Assembly (NCBI RefSeq): GCF_003634015.1
Contig: NZ_RBII01000001.1
Location: forward strand, 806,001 to 870,000
Direction: 5' to 3'
DNA: 64,000 bases
Source of the DNA: Litorimonas taeanensis
GTDB lineage: Bacteria; Pseudomonadota; Alphaproteobacteria; Caulobacterales; Maricaulaceae
Part shown: positions 8,778 to 17,673 of the stretch, in pieces
Position numbering within the stretch: position 1 is the stretch's first letter
How the letters are laid out: the number at the start of each line of letters is the position of its first letter
The notes under the pieces: model-generated
What the model was told of the DNA's origin: nothing
The model's input: only the letters and a program-made list of their open reading frames with translations
Databases searched by the model: none
Translations under genes and position numbers: made by a program

Positions 8778-9614
8778 CAGAGACGACGTATCCCATCGTC
8801 CCCCACCCATCTCTTGAACGACTTTATATCGTGATTGAACATCTTGAACTAAAGGTAAGTCTATATTGTTCTCACTCGCAGTCTCTAGAACAATGCCAAG
8901 GTCTTTTCGCATCCAATCAACGGCAAATCCAAAATCAAACTCATCACGCGACATAGTAATGGCCCGATTATCCATTTGCCAGCTTTGCGCAGCACCCTTT
9001 CCTATGGCCTTCAAAACTGTTTCCATATCCAAACCCATTTCAGTCGCAAAATGAACGCCTTCTGACAGACCTTGCAGAACACCAGCGATACAAATTTGAT
9101 TTATCATTTTAGCCATTTGCCCCGAACCGCTTGGCCCAATCAACGTCATCGCCTTGGCATAAGCACTCATAACTGGCATCGCTTTTTCAAAGGCGTCTTT
9201 ATTCCCTCCGCACATAATACTGAGCTGTCCATTAACCGCGCCAGCCTCCCCCCCAGATATCGGCGCGTCAATAAACTCCAGTTTACGCTCTGCCGCTTTC
9301 GCATAGCATTCCTGAGCGCATTTAGAAGACGCGGTGGTATGATCGATAATTATAGCGTCTGGCTTGGCAGCGACTAAAACGAATTCCATGACATCAAAGA
9401 CATCTTTATCCTGCCCAACACATAAGAACACAAAATCAGCACCATCGACACAACCATCAATTGAATCAAAAGCCTTTCCCTTATACGTTTCTGACCAATT
9501 CAAAGCCTTGAGTTTTGTACGGTTCCAGACTCTAACTTCATGACCCGCCGCCACCAAATGCCCTGCCATAGGGTGTCCCATAACTCCTAAACCTAGAAAC
9601 GCACATTTTGCCAT
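8757..9614 (-). CDS. NAD(P)-dependent beta-hydroxyacid dehydrogenase (3-hydroxyisobutyrate / tartronate-semialdehyde reductase family)
   Basis: A 285-residue two-domain dehydrogenase. The N-terminal Rossmann fold begins FLGLGVMGHPMAGHL; IIDHTTASS and DAPISGGEAGA are family substrate motifs; the catalytic lysine is in GSGQMAKMINQ. Members reduce or oxidise small beta-hydroxyacids such as 3-hydroxyisobutyrate, tartronate semialdehyde or succinic semialdehyde; the specific substrate is not resolved. It is convergent with hemB, with three bases of real overlap at the stops. Confidence 0.88.
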   Translation of the reverse strand: MAKCAFLGLGVMGHPMAGHLVAAGHEVRVWNRTKLKALNWSETYKGKAFDSIDGCVDGADFVFLCVGQDKDVFDVMEFVLVAAKPDAIIIDHTTASSKCAQECYAKAAERKLEFIDAPISGGEAGAVNGQLSIMCGGNKDAFEKAMPVMSAYAKAMTLIGPSGSGQMAKMINQICIAGVLQGLSEGVHFATEMGLDMETVLKAIGKGAAQSWQMDNRAITMSRDEFDFGFAVDWMRKDLGIVLETASENNIDLPLVQDVQSRYKVVQEMGGGRWDTSSLIKALKD

Positions 9615-9745
9615 GGTTAACTTTCCTAATATATCAAGATGAAAAATATGTTTTATTTGATTATCTTTATATTTTATCCTTGCTTTCTAAGGGCTAGTCT
9701 TTTCATGTAAAGCCGTGACACCTCATAGAAAAATATTGTTTCCTC

Positions 9746-11590
9746 ATGACTGCGTTTAGTCTTTTATCATCGCCAATGATGCCCATGATCGCTACATTTG
9801 TGATCGTTTCGATTGCAGTGTTTCTCTATGTACGTGAGACTTACTCAATTGAAGTTGTATCCGTAGGGGTCATTGTCACGCTACTCTTATTCTTTTCAAT
9901 ACCAAACCTTAACTTAGTACTCCCTCTTGGAAATTCAGAACTCTTATCAGGGTTCGCGGCACCGGCCCTTATCGCAATCATGGCATTATTAGTGGTAGGA
10001 CAAGGCTTGTTTCAGACAGGCGCTTTAGAAGGCCCCATTAATACCATTAATAAAGCCCTGACAACTGACCCTCGCAAAACACTGTTAATTGTATTTATTG
10101 GCGCTTTTTCGGTCTCTATGTTCATGAATAACACGCCTGTAGTCGTCATGTTCATTCCAATATTGGCGGCGATGGCCTCTCGTGTAAAGACGTCCACGTC
10201 CCGTTATATGATGCCGCTTTCCTTCTTGTGTATCTTAGCAGGCATGACGACATTGATAGGGTCTTCTACCAACCTCCTTGTTAATGACGTCCTGCAACGG
10301 ACAACCGACTTCTCACTTTCCTTTTTCACTCAACTTGTGCCGGGACTAGTTCTCGCTGGAATTGGTGCGTTGTATATTATTCTTGCAGCGCCTTTCTTAC
10401 TCCCTGAACGAAAAAACATGGAAAATGAACTCACCGATACGGGCCGGCAATATATTGCTCAAATCCAAGTCACACCGGAGCACCCTCTTGTGGGGGTATC
10501 GCCCGTTGCGGGCCTTTATACGAAGCTGAAAAATGTGACAGTACGTATGATACAGCGGGGAGAGCAATCCTATTTACCCCCCTTTGATGAGACATTGCAA
10601 GCAGGCGACGTTCTTATCGTTGCGGCTACTCGTCAATCACTTTCAAAATTACTGTCTTCGCAACCAGAATATTTACGGGGAATGTTAAACATCACAGGGT
10701 TTGATGATGGCGAAAGAGAAACAGATAGCCAAGAATCGATTGTGATAAGTGAGGCCGTAATTGCGCCTGGCTCTCGTATGATAGGCCGCAATATTGAACA
10801 AATTGGTTTTAGGCGGCAAACTAAATGTCTGGTCTTAGGTATACAAAGACGCTCCCGTATGATTCGTACAAGGATGCTGGATATCAGGCTAGAAGCTGGT
10901 GATGTCTTACTCGTTTTTGGCTATGATAAAGATGTGCGCGGGCTACGTAATAACCGTGATGTTCTTCTGTTGGATTGGTCCAGAACTGAGCTCCCAGATA
11001 TCAGAAAGTCTATAACCGCGCGGTGCATATTTTTCGCAACAATTGCCCTTGCTGCTTTTGGCATTCTTCCTATCGAAACCTCTGCATTAACAGGTGCATT
11101 AGCAATGATACTAACGGGCTGTTTGAACATCAGGCAGGCCATTCGCGCCTTAGACATGCGAATATTTTTATTAATTGGCGCAGCTTTTGCTATGGGTTTA
11201 GCCCTTGAAGCAACAGGCGGCGCAAATTTCATAGCTCAAGGCGTCGTTGCAACGTTTATGCCTTATGGAAATCAAATTCTCATATCAGCTATTTTCCTTA
11301 TAGTCGCTTTACTGACAAACGTTATAAGTAATAGTGCGACGGCCCTGTTATTCTCCCCTATCGCTTTGTCCGTAAGTGCTCAAACTGGAATCGACCCAAT
11401 AGCAATGGTGTTGACGGTAATCTTCGCAGCAAATTGCTGCTTCGCTACACCGATAGCCTACCAAACTAACCTACTCGTTATGGGGCCCGGTCATTACAAA
11501 TTCTCAGACTTTGCAAGATTCGGCGCGCCACTTATTCTTATTCTTTGGATCAGCTTTAGTTTATTATCGCCAGTGTTTTTTGAATTGTAA
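9746..11590 (+). CDS. SLC13-family permease with two RCK_C (TrkA-C) domains
   Basis: A 614-residue inner-membrane transporter of the ion-transporter superfamily. Membrane helices fill about 10-225, two soluble RCK_C domains lie at about 225-305 and 315-400 (the second begins SEAVIAPGSRMIGRNI), and a second helix bundle runs from about 420 to the end. MNNTPVVVMFIPI and NVISNSATALLFSPIA are the two symmetric re-entrant motifs of DASS/SLC13 carriers. Probable Na+-coupled anion (sulfate or dicarboxylate) transport; the substrate is unknown. It is the first gene of a plus-strand run including bpt and the TRAP genes. Confidence 0.88.
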   Translation: MTAFSLLSSPMMPMIATFVIVSIAVFLYVRETYSIEVVSVGVIVTLLLFFSIPNLNLVLPLGNSELLSGFAAPALIAIMALLVVGQGLFQTGALEGPINTINKALTTDPRKTLLIVFIGAFSVSMFMNNTPVVVMFIPILAAMASRVKTSTSRYMMPLSFLCILAGMTTLIGSSTNLLVNDVLQRTTDFSLSFFTQLVPGLVLAGIGALYIILAAPFLLPERKNMENELTDTGRQYIAQIQVTPEHPLVGVSPVAGLYTKLKNVTVRMIQRGEQSYLPPFDETLQAGDVLIVAATRQSLSKLLSSQPEYLRGMLNITGFDDGERETDSQESIVISEAVIAPGSRMIGRNIEQIGFRRQTKCLVLGIQRRSRMIRTRMLDIRLEAGDVLLVFGYDKDVRGLRNNRDVLLLDWSRTELPDIRKSITARCIFFATIALAAFGILPIETSALTGALAMILTGCLNIRQAIRALDMRIFLLIGAAFAMGLALEATGGANFIAQGVVATFMPYGNQILISAIFLIVALLTNVISNSATALLFSPIALSVSAQTGIDPIAMVLTVIFAANCCFATPIAYQTNLLVMGPGHYKFSDFARFGAPLILILWISFSLLSPVFFEL

Positions 11591-11617
11591 AATAAACCCA
11601 GCTTCCTAAAATAAATT

Positions 11618-12349
11618 ATGAGCCACGTTTTTGACCCAAATCGATTACAATTTTACCTAACAATACCTGGGCCGTGCCCTTACTTACCAGGTCGTATTGA
11701 GAGAAAAATTTTTACTCAACTGGACCCTCTCGACGGACCTCATCTAAACAATTACCTGACACATGCAGGCTTTCGGCGTTCTCAAAATGTAATATATCGC
11801 CCAGCATGCGAGAGTTGTCGTGAGTGTCGATCTCTTAGAGTTGATGTTATCGGATTTGAAACACGCAAACGTTTCCGCAGAATCAAAAATAGAAACAATG
11901 ACCTGTCACGTGAAATCAAAGGTCCAATCGCGACCAAAGAACAATTCAACTTGCTGAAACAATATCTAACGACACGCCACATACATGGCGGCATGGCCGA
12001 TATGGACTTTGCGCGTTACGAAATGATGGTGGAGGACTGTGCATCAGAGACGGAGATTGTAGAATATAGATTGACAGATGGACACCTAGTTGCGGCAATT
12101 CTTATTGACCGTTTAATGGATGGTCATTCTCTCGTTTACAGCTTTTTTGACACTCAAGAATCTAAGCGCTCTTTAGGGCTGTTAATGATATTAGATCAAA
12201 TTGAACGCTGTAAGACCCTTAACTTCCCCTATCTCTATTTGGGCTACTGGGTACCGGGCAGTACAAAGATGGATTACAAATCAGATTTTCAACCTTGTGA
12301 AGTGTTAAGTCACAGAGGGTGGATACCCCTTGACAAAACGGGGTACTAA
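11618..12349 (+). CDS. bpt: Aspartate/glutamate leucyltransferase (N-end rule, Bpt-type)
   Basis: Transfers leucine from Leu-tRNA to proteins with N-terminal Asp or Glu, marking them for ClpS/ClpAP. The 243-residue protein has GPCPYLPGR at the N-terminus, the cysteine cluster YRPACESCRECRSLR, and the GNAT-like C-terminal segment with YLYLGYWVPGSTKMDYK. Length and motifs match bacterial ATE homologues, close in older annotation to arginyl-tRNA-protein transferase. It starts 27 bases after the permease; hemB-bpt proximity is common in this class. Confidence 0.94.
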   Translation: MSHVFDPNRLQFYLTIPGPCPYLPGRIERKIFTQLDPLDGPHLNNYLTHAGFRRSQNVIYRPACESCRECRSLRVDVIGFETRKRFRRIKNRNNDLSREIKGPIATKEQFNLLKQYLTTRHIHGGMADMDFARYEMMVEDCASETEIVEYRLTDGHLVAAILIDRLMDGHSLVYSFFDTQESKRSLGLLMILDQIERCKTLNFPYLYLGYWVPGSTKMDYKSDFQPCEVLSHRGWIPLDKTGY

Positions 12350-12413
12350 CAAACAAGAAGAGACTAAATAATAAAACGGCTTTAAAACAAGTCTTGACGG
12401 GGAACGTCTAGTA

Positions 12414-13562
12414 ATGAAACGCAGAGATATACTTCTCGGCTCTGGAGCCGTTGCAATCGGCGCCGGAACATTAGGGGCCCTGACGAAAACAACGTCACCT
12501 AAACCGGAATCATCTTCAAATAAGTCCGCCCTTGCCTCTCCTTCTCTTTCTAAGAACCGTAGACAGCTTAGACTCGCAACATCATGGCCTAAAGATTTTC
12601 CTGGTCTAGGCATAATGCCTGTAAACCTAGCCAAAGCCGTTTACGACATGACGGACGGCCGATTAGATATAAAAGTCTATGCTGCGGGGGAATTAGTAGG
12701 TGCTCTAGAATGTTTCGGAGCGACCTCTACTGGGGCGGCTGATATGTACCACGCTGCTGAATATTACTGGCAGGGTAAGTCTAAGGGATTTAATTTCTTC
12801 ACAGCAGTTCCCATGGGAATGACGGCAACTGAAATTATGGGATGGATTGACCACGGTGGAGGACAAGAGCTTTGGGATGACCTATCTGGGCAGTTCAACA
12901 TTCAAGCTTTCCAAGCTGGGAATTCAGGCCACCAAACAGGTGGTTGGTTTAAAAAAGAGATACAGTCAATTGAAGATTTCAAAGGCTTGAAAATTCGTAT
13001 GCCCGGATTGGGCGGTGACATTATACGAGAACTTGGTGGCGCTGCTGTAAACCTGCCAGGCGGCGAAATATATCAAGCCTTACAATCTGGCGCCATAGAC
13101 GCGACAGAATGGGTCGGACCATGGAATGACCTTGCATTCGGGTTTTACCGAGAAGCGCCCTATTACTACGCGCCTGGGTTTCACGAACCCGGCGCCTCTT
13201 TATCTCTAGGTATTAACAAAGATGTTTGGAACAGTTTTACCCCTTCTGACCAAGCCATAATACGATATGCCTGTCGCAGTGTGAATGACATCAGTTTAGG
13301 TGAATATAATTTTCGGAACGCAGTTGCGCTTGAAACTTTAAAAAGTGAACACGGGATAGAACCTCGAATACTGCCAGACAATGTCTTAGCCACCATTGGG
13401 GCTGCCAGTGAAGATGTATTATCAGGATTGGCTCAAGCCGATCGCAAGACTGCCAATATCTATCAAAGCTTTGTCAAAAATCTGAAACTGCAAAGGGCTT
13501 GGACAGAACTTGGGGATGGGGCCTTTATTCGCGCCCGAACTCTAGCACAGGGCACAAAATGA
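12414..13562 (+). CDS. TRAP transporter substrate-binding protein, 2-oxo-acid (TakP-like) type, Tat-exported
   Basis: Periplasmic solute receptor of the DctP family, 382 residues. The N-terminus MKRRDILLGSGAVAIGAG is a probable twin-arginine signal. Mature-domain motifs include RLATSWPKDFPGLG, KVYAAGELVGALECF, MPGLGGDIIRELGG and DATEWVGPWNDLAFG, all close to receptors of the TakP / mannitol-chloroaromatic group; TakP itself binds pyruvate and other 2-oxo acids. The ligand here is inferred. Followed immediately by the two permease genes. Confidence 0.93.
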   Translation: MKRRDILLGSGAVAIGAGTLGALTKTTSPKPESSSNKSALASPSLSKNRRQLRLATSWPKDFPGLGIMPVNLAKAVYDMTDGRLDIKVYAAGELVGALECFGATSTGAADMYHAAEYYWQGKSKGFNFFTAVPMGMTATEIMGWIDHGGGQELWDDLSGQFNIQAFQAGNSGHQTGGWFKKEIQSIEDFKGLKIRMPGLGGDIIRELGGAAVNLPGGEIYQALQSGAIDATEWVGPWNDLAFGFYREAPYYYAPGFHEPGASLSLGINKDVWNSFTPSDQAIIRYACRSVNDISLGEYNFRNAVALETLKSEHGIEPRILPDNVLATIGAASEDVLSGLAQADRKTANIYQSFVKNLKLQRAWTELGDGAFIRARTLAQGTK

Positions 13563-13583
13563 TGCTTGGCTATATTTTCTGAT

Positions 13584-14279
13584 ATGGACAATGCTGTTTT
13601 AGACATAATTGGTCGCGCCATTCAATTTATAGGCTGGGCGTTTATACCGTTACTCTTCTTACCTTTTTTTGTACTTTTATTTAAAAAACTGACGACGTTC
13701 TCCTGTCTTTTAGTGCAATTAATTGAATTGTTTATGACCTCTCTAGGAGAAGCCATAAAGTGGGTTATGCCGTCTATGGTTATAACGGTCGCCTTATCTG
13801 TATTTGCTCTTTCAATTTACGGCATCTCGTCGATCTGGTGGGATGAATTAGCCATCTATTTACATGCATTAGGAATTTGCATTGGTGTTGCACCAACCTA
13901 TCTCGCAGGACAGCACGTAAAAGTCGATATTGTCTATGAACGCCTCAACCAAAAATCGCGAGCGCTTGTTGAGTTTTGTGGTTTTTACCTACTTCTAATG
14001 CCTGTTTCTTTAGCTGTGATATGGCGTTCCCAGAGTTTTATCAGTTTTGCCTGGCAAAGCTTTGAGGGCTCAACCAACGGAAATGGTATACAAGGCATCT
14101 TCGTATTAAAATCCGCCTTATCAGCCATGTTTATTCTACTCTTAGCGCAAGGGTTATCATCTGCACTTCGTGCAACACTTATTTTAATCAGTCATAACCC
14201 TGCAACTGCGTCTCCGCAGGCTCAAAAATCATTTATGGAGCGTTTTGAAAATAATAAGAAGGCGGAGCAAACTCTATGA
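13584..14279 (+). CDS. TRAP transporter small permease (DctQ)
   Basis: Four-helix small membrane subunit that pairs with DctM. Helices are visible at about 10-35, 65-90, 130-155 and 180-205 of the product; AGQHVKVDIVYERL is the typical loop after helix 2. The ATG at 13584 (MDNAVLDIIGRA) is chosen; an in-frame TTG at 13566 would add six residues, and neither has a strong ribosome-binding site. The gene overlaps dctM by the 4 bases ATGA, showing translational coupling. Confidence 0.9.
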   Translation: MDNAVLDIIGRAIQFIGWAFIPLLFLPFFVLLFKKLTTFSCLLVQLIELFMTSLGEAIKWVMPSMVITVALSVFALSIYGISSIWWDELAIYLHALGICIGVAPTYLAGQHVKVDIVYERLNQKSRALVEFCGFYLLLMPVSLAVIWRSQSFISFAWQSFEGSTNGNGIQGIFVLKSALSAMFILLLAQGLSSALRATLILISHNPATASPQAQKSFMERFENNKKAEQTL

Positions 14280-15856
14280 GCCTGCCAGAATTACTAGCTC
14301 TACTCATGTTTGTGTTTGCGTGCGGCGCTTTAATGGCAGGCTATAGTGTCGCGTTTACATTGGCTGGTACCTCACTCATTTTCTCCGCAATAGGTATAGT
14401 GATCGGGCAATTTGACATTGTTTTCTTACTTTCTCTACCCGGACGTATATTTCCGATATTAACCCGTGAAATTTTATTAGCGGTTCCCCTCTTTGTATTT
14501 ATGGGAGTCATGCTTGAGAAATCTAAAATTGCCGAAGACTTACTTGAAAGCATGGGTGAATTACTCGGGCCGTTACGTGGCGGCATGGGTGTATCTGTGA
14601 TTGCCGTTGGTGCCCTCCTAGCTGCCTCAACAGGTATAGTAGGAGCAACGGTTGTAACAATGGGGCTGATATCCCTCCCGACCTTATTACGCCGAGGCTA
14701 TGACCCTGCCCTTGCCTCTGGAGCCATAGCCGCATCTGGAACACTGGGACAAATTATTCCCCCATCAATAGTTCTCGTCATTTTAGGGGATCAAATTTCT
14801 AATGCTTACCAAGAAGCGCAGCGTAGCCATGGCCTCGAAGCGACAGGTGTCGTTTCAGTTGGAGATTTATTTGCTGGAGCTTTACTTCCCGGCCTAATCC
14901 TTGTGGCTTTATATGCCCTATACATAGTGTACATTGCAATTAAATCACCAACTCGCGCGCCAGCATATAGGACTGAAAGCATCGATTTAAAGCAGGCCTT
15001 TCTTCGTTCTATAAAATCTATGATTCCACCAATTGGACTTATTTTTGCTGTCTTAGGATCTATTTTATCAGGATATGCCACGCCAACCAGGGGGGCAGCC
15101 CTAGGAGCAATTGGGGCCGTTTTATTAGCGGCTTATAAAACCACTGACAGACTATTTATAAAGCGCGTCATAGTAATTGGAAGCGTCGCCCTTTTATTGC
15201 TCATCGGGATGGACTTATTTGGACTGGACTTAAGACTTAACATATTTAATCGAAGTTCAATTTTAGAATTAGCCCTTTATCTTTCATTTGTATTAGCCAC
15301 CCTAGGTTTCATCGGAATGCTAACGGCTTTTTCAACGCTTCAGGGGAAAAAACACCTTTCAACCGTGTCTCTGTCAACCCTTCACATTACATGCATGGTG
15401 TTTTTAATACTTATTTGCGCGACCATATTTAGCCTCGTATTTCGAGGGTTTGGCGGTGATGAGATGGTTGCTCATTGGCTCTCAAACGCACCTGGAGGTG
15501 TTTGGGGCGCTTTTGCACTTGTAATGCTAGTAATGTTTTTGTTGGGTTTTTTCCTAGATTTTATAGAGATAACATTTGTTGTTGTCCCCCTCGTAGCGCC
15601 GCCATTACTAGCAGCAGGTATTGACCCGATTTGGCTAGGGGTCGTGATGGCCTTAAATTTACAAACTAGCTTTCTTACGCCGCCTTTTGGATTTGCTCTA
15701 TTTTATTTACGCGGTGTGGCCCCATCTGCAGTTAAAACAACTGAAATCTATAGAGGCGTTTTACCATTTATTGCCATCCAAATTTGCGTTATCCTACTGG
15801 TCCTTAGTTTCCCAAAGATTGTGACGGCCCTACCCCATTATTTTTATGGGAACTGA
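14276..15856 (+). CDS. TRAP transporter large permease (DctM), extended form
   Basis: The ion-coupled translocation subunit. At 526 residues it is longer than the usual 425-450, with extra helices between the halves (about 255-380: IGLIFAVLGSILSGYATPTRGAA, then LLLLIGMDLFGLDLRLNIF). DctM motifs are clear: TREILLAVPLFVFMGVML, GATVVTMGLISLPTLLRRGYD, ASGTLGQIIPPSIVLV, and near the end FLLGFFLDFIEITFVVVPL and LQTSFLTPPFGFALFYLRG. The long form is typical of the 2-oxo-acid/mannitol subgroup, consistent with its receptor. Confidence 0.93.
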   Translation: MSLPELLALLMFVFACGALMAGYSVAFTLAGTSLIFSAIGIVIGQFDIVFLLSLPGRIFPILTREILLAVPLFVFMGVMLEKSKIAEDLLESMGELLGPLRGGMGVSVIAVGALLAASTGIVGATVVTMGLISLPTLLRRGYDPALASGAIAASGTLGQIIPPSIVLVILGDQISNAYQEAQRSHGLEATGVVSVGDLFAGALLPGLILVALYALYIVYIAIKSPTRAPAYRTESIDLKQAFLRSIKSMIPPIGLIFAVLGSILSGYATPTRGAALGAIGAVLLAAYKTTDRLFIKRVIVIGSVALLLLIGMDLFGLDLRLNIFNRSSILELALYLSFVLATLGFIGMLTAFSTLQGKKHLSTVSLSTLHITCMVFLILICATIFSLVFRGFGGDEMVAHWLSNAPGGVWGAFALVMLVMFLLGFFLDFIEITFVVVPLVAPPLLAAGIDPIWLGVVMALNLQTSFLTPPFGFALFYLRGVAPSAVKTTEIYRGVLPFIAIQICVILLVLSFPKIVTALPHYFYGN

Positions 15857-15967
15857 ACGTCAATGATACTAATTCCCCTCTTGCCACAGACATAATTTAT
15901 CGGCACATTCAGACTTATAGGGATTTTAGGTTTGATTTCTAATCGGCCACATTTATTGGGAAATGAC

Positions 15968-16531
15968 ATGACTACTCTTTTCGTTATTATTGGTATCATC
16001 GTCGTCATCGGCGCCATTATTGTTGGTATATACAACCGATTGGTCGCATTGAGACAAACAACAAACCAAGCTTGGTCTGATATCGAAGTTCAGCTTAAGC
16101 AACGTCAAGATCTTGTCCCTCAACTTGTAAGCACAGTAAAAGGTTATGCGTCTCATGAAAAAGAGACTTTTGAGGAAGTTGTGCAGGCCCGCAGTGCGGC
16201 GGTTAACGCAAATTCTGTCAAAGGACAAGCGCAAGCCGAAGGCATGTTAAGCGCTGCACTAGGTAAATTATTTGCACTTGCGGAGGCTTACCCCGAGCTC
16301 AAAGCCAATACAAATTTCTTACAACTACAAGATCAACTCTCTGACGTTGAAAACAAAATTGCAGCTTCACGCCGTTTCTATAACAATGCAGTCCAAGAAT
16401 ATAATACAGGGCGTGAACAATTTCCTGCTGTTCTGATAGCTGGCCCATTCGGGTTTAAAGAGCGTGACTTCTTTGAGTCACCAGAAGGACGCGTAGCACT
16501 TCAAACACCTCCCGTTGTTGATTTCAGCTAG
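15968..16531 (+). CDS. LemA-family protein
   Basis: A 187-residue membrane-anchored coiled-coil protein. An N-terminal helix (MTTLFVIIGIIVVIGAIIVGI) is followed by the LemA signature YNRLVALRQTTNQAWSDIEVQLKQRQDLVPQLV and later ENKIAASRRFYNNAVQEYN. The ATG at 15968 is preferred because the hydrophobic anchor begins there and a GGGA lies just upstream; an in-frame ATG at 15932 is possible. It sits 11 bases before an M48 protease gene, a frequent LemA neighbour. The role of the family is poorly understood. Confidence 0.92.
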   Translation: MTTLFVIIGIIVVIGAIIVGIYNRLVALRQTTNQAWSDIEVQLKQRQDLVPQLVSTVKGYASHEKETFEEVVQARSAAVNANSVKGQAQAEGMLSAALGKLFALAEAYPELKANTNFLQLQDQLSDVENKIAASRRFYNNAVQEYNTGREQFPAVLIAGPFGFKERDFFESPEGRVALQTPPVVDFS

Positions 16532-16542
16532 GCAGAGTTTCT

Positions 16543-17616
16543 GTGCTTCGAGCCTACGGCTTAAAAACACATATTTGGAATAATAACATGCGCAGCATTT
16601 TGTTGCTCATGTTTTTCCCAATCCTATTACTTTGCCTTGCCTATGCTCTACTCCTACTTTGGATAGGCTTTACCTCAAACCATGGCATTTCAGAGGGACT
16701 ATCATTTGCATTAGAAACCATCCCCACGATGGCGCCAATCACGCTTGCTGTCTCAGGCGCATGGTTTTGCGTAGCCTTTTTCTCTCATCAAGCTTTGATA
16801 GATATGGCAACTAAGGCACGTTCACTCAGTATAAATGAAGAACCGCGGGCCTACCGTTTACTAGAAAACCTCTCAATTTCCCGCGGCGAAACTATGCCCA
16901 AATTGAAGGTTATAGAGACTCCAGTACTAAATGCTTATGCAAGCGGCATTAGAGAAAAAAATTACACAGTCACTTTGACACGTGGGCTCTTAAACACACT
17001 TGATGATGAAGAACTAGAAGCTGTTATTGCGCATGAACTTTCTCACATTAGGAACAAAGATGTTCGTATGATGATTATAGCCGTTATATTCGTAGGAATT
17101 TTTGCATTCGTAGGTGAGAGTGTCGTTCGCGGAGTATTTCGTACAAATCTACCTCGCTCTAGCAATCACCGGCGTAGTGGCGGTGGGAATGCCGGAGCCT
17201 TAATTCTTTTCGCACTGGCTATTATTGCTGTGACCTACCTTATAGCCATATTGATACGGTTTTCCCTTTCAAGGAAGCGTGAATTTTTAGCAGATGCAGG
17301 CGCTATAGAGCTCACAAAAAATCCAGATGCCATGATCCGTGTTTTGCAGAAACTTTCAGGAAATGCAGAGCTTCGTAACGTACCCGATGAAATAAGAGAA
17401 ATGGCCCTACACAACCCACGGGTAGGACTAGCGGGGGCCTTCGCGACCCATCCTCCGATTGAAAAACGAATCGAAGCAATCGTCAAATTTGCGGGCGGCC
17501 ATATTGGAACGAAAAGCCGACCTACCCCCAGTAATGCGGAAAACTTCTCTCGTTCAGCTTTGAAAAGAGAAAAATCATCACAAAAAGTTACGAATCCGTG
17601 GAAACGTAACCCGTAG
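16543..17616 (+). CDS. M48-family membrane zinc metalloprotease (HtpX-like)
   Basis: Inner-membrane endopeptidase, 357 residues. Start is GTG at 16543, giving LRAYGLKTHIWNNNMRSILL, a segment I recall as conserved in alphaproteobacterial homologues. Two helices lie at about 20-45 and 60-85. The catalytic motif HELSHIRNKDVR (HExxH) falls near 165-170, followed by a Gly/Ser-rich cytosolic loop, a third helix, and the third zinc ligand in REFLADAGAIEL. AFATHPPIEKRIEAI is the usual C-terminal motif. With LemA it may form a membrane quality-control unit. Confidence 0.92.
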   Translation: MLRAYGLKTHIWNNNMRSILLLMFFPILLLCLAYALLLLWIGFTSNHGISEGLSFALETIPTMAPITLAVSGAWFCVAFFSHQALIDMATKARSLSINEEPRAYRLLENLSISRGETMPKLKVIETPVLNAYASGIREKNYTVTLTRGLLNTLDDEELEAVIAHELSHIRNKDVRMMIIAVIFVGIFAFVGESVVRGVFRTNLPRSSNHRRSGGGNAGALILFALAIIAVTYLIAILIRFSLSRKREFLADAGAIELTKNPDAMIRVLQKLSGNAELRNVPDEIREMALHNPRVGLAGAFATHPPIEKRIEAIVKFAGGHIGTKSRPTPSNAENFSRSALKREKSSQKVTNPWKRNP

Positions 17617-17673
17617 ATTTCCTCCCGCACCAATGATAACACGGCTTAGATACATTTCGGGAGACATTTAAAA

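Noticed and set aside
12305-12634. 109-codon minus-strand ORF
   Set aside because: Antisense to the end of bpt and the start of the TRAP receptor gene, both well supported.
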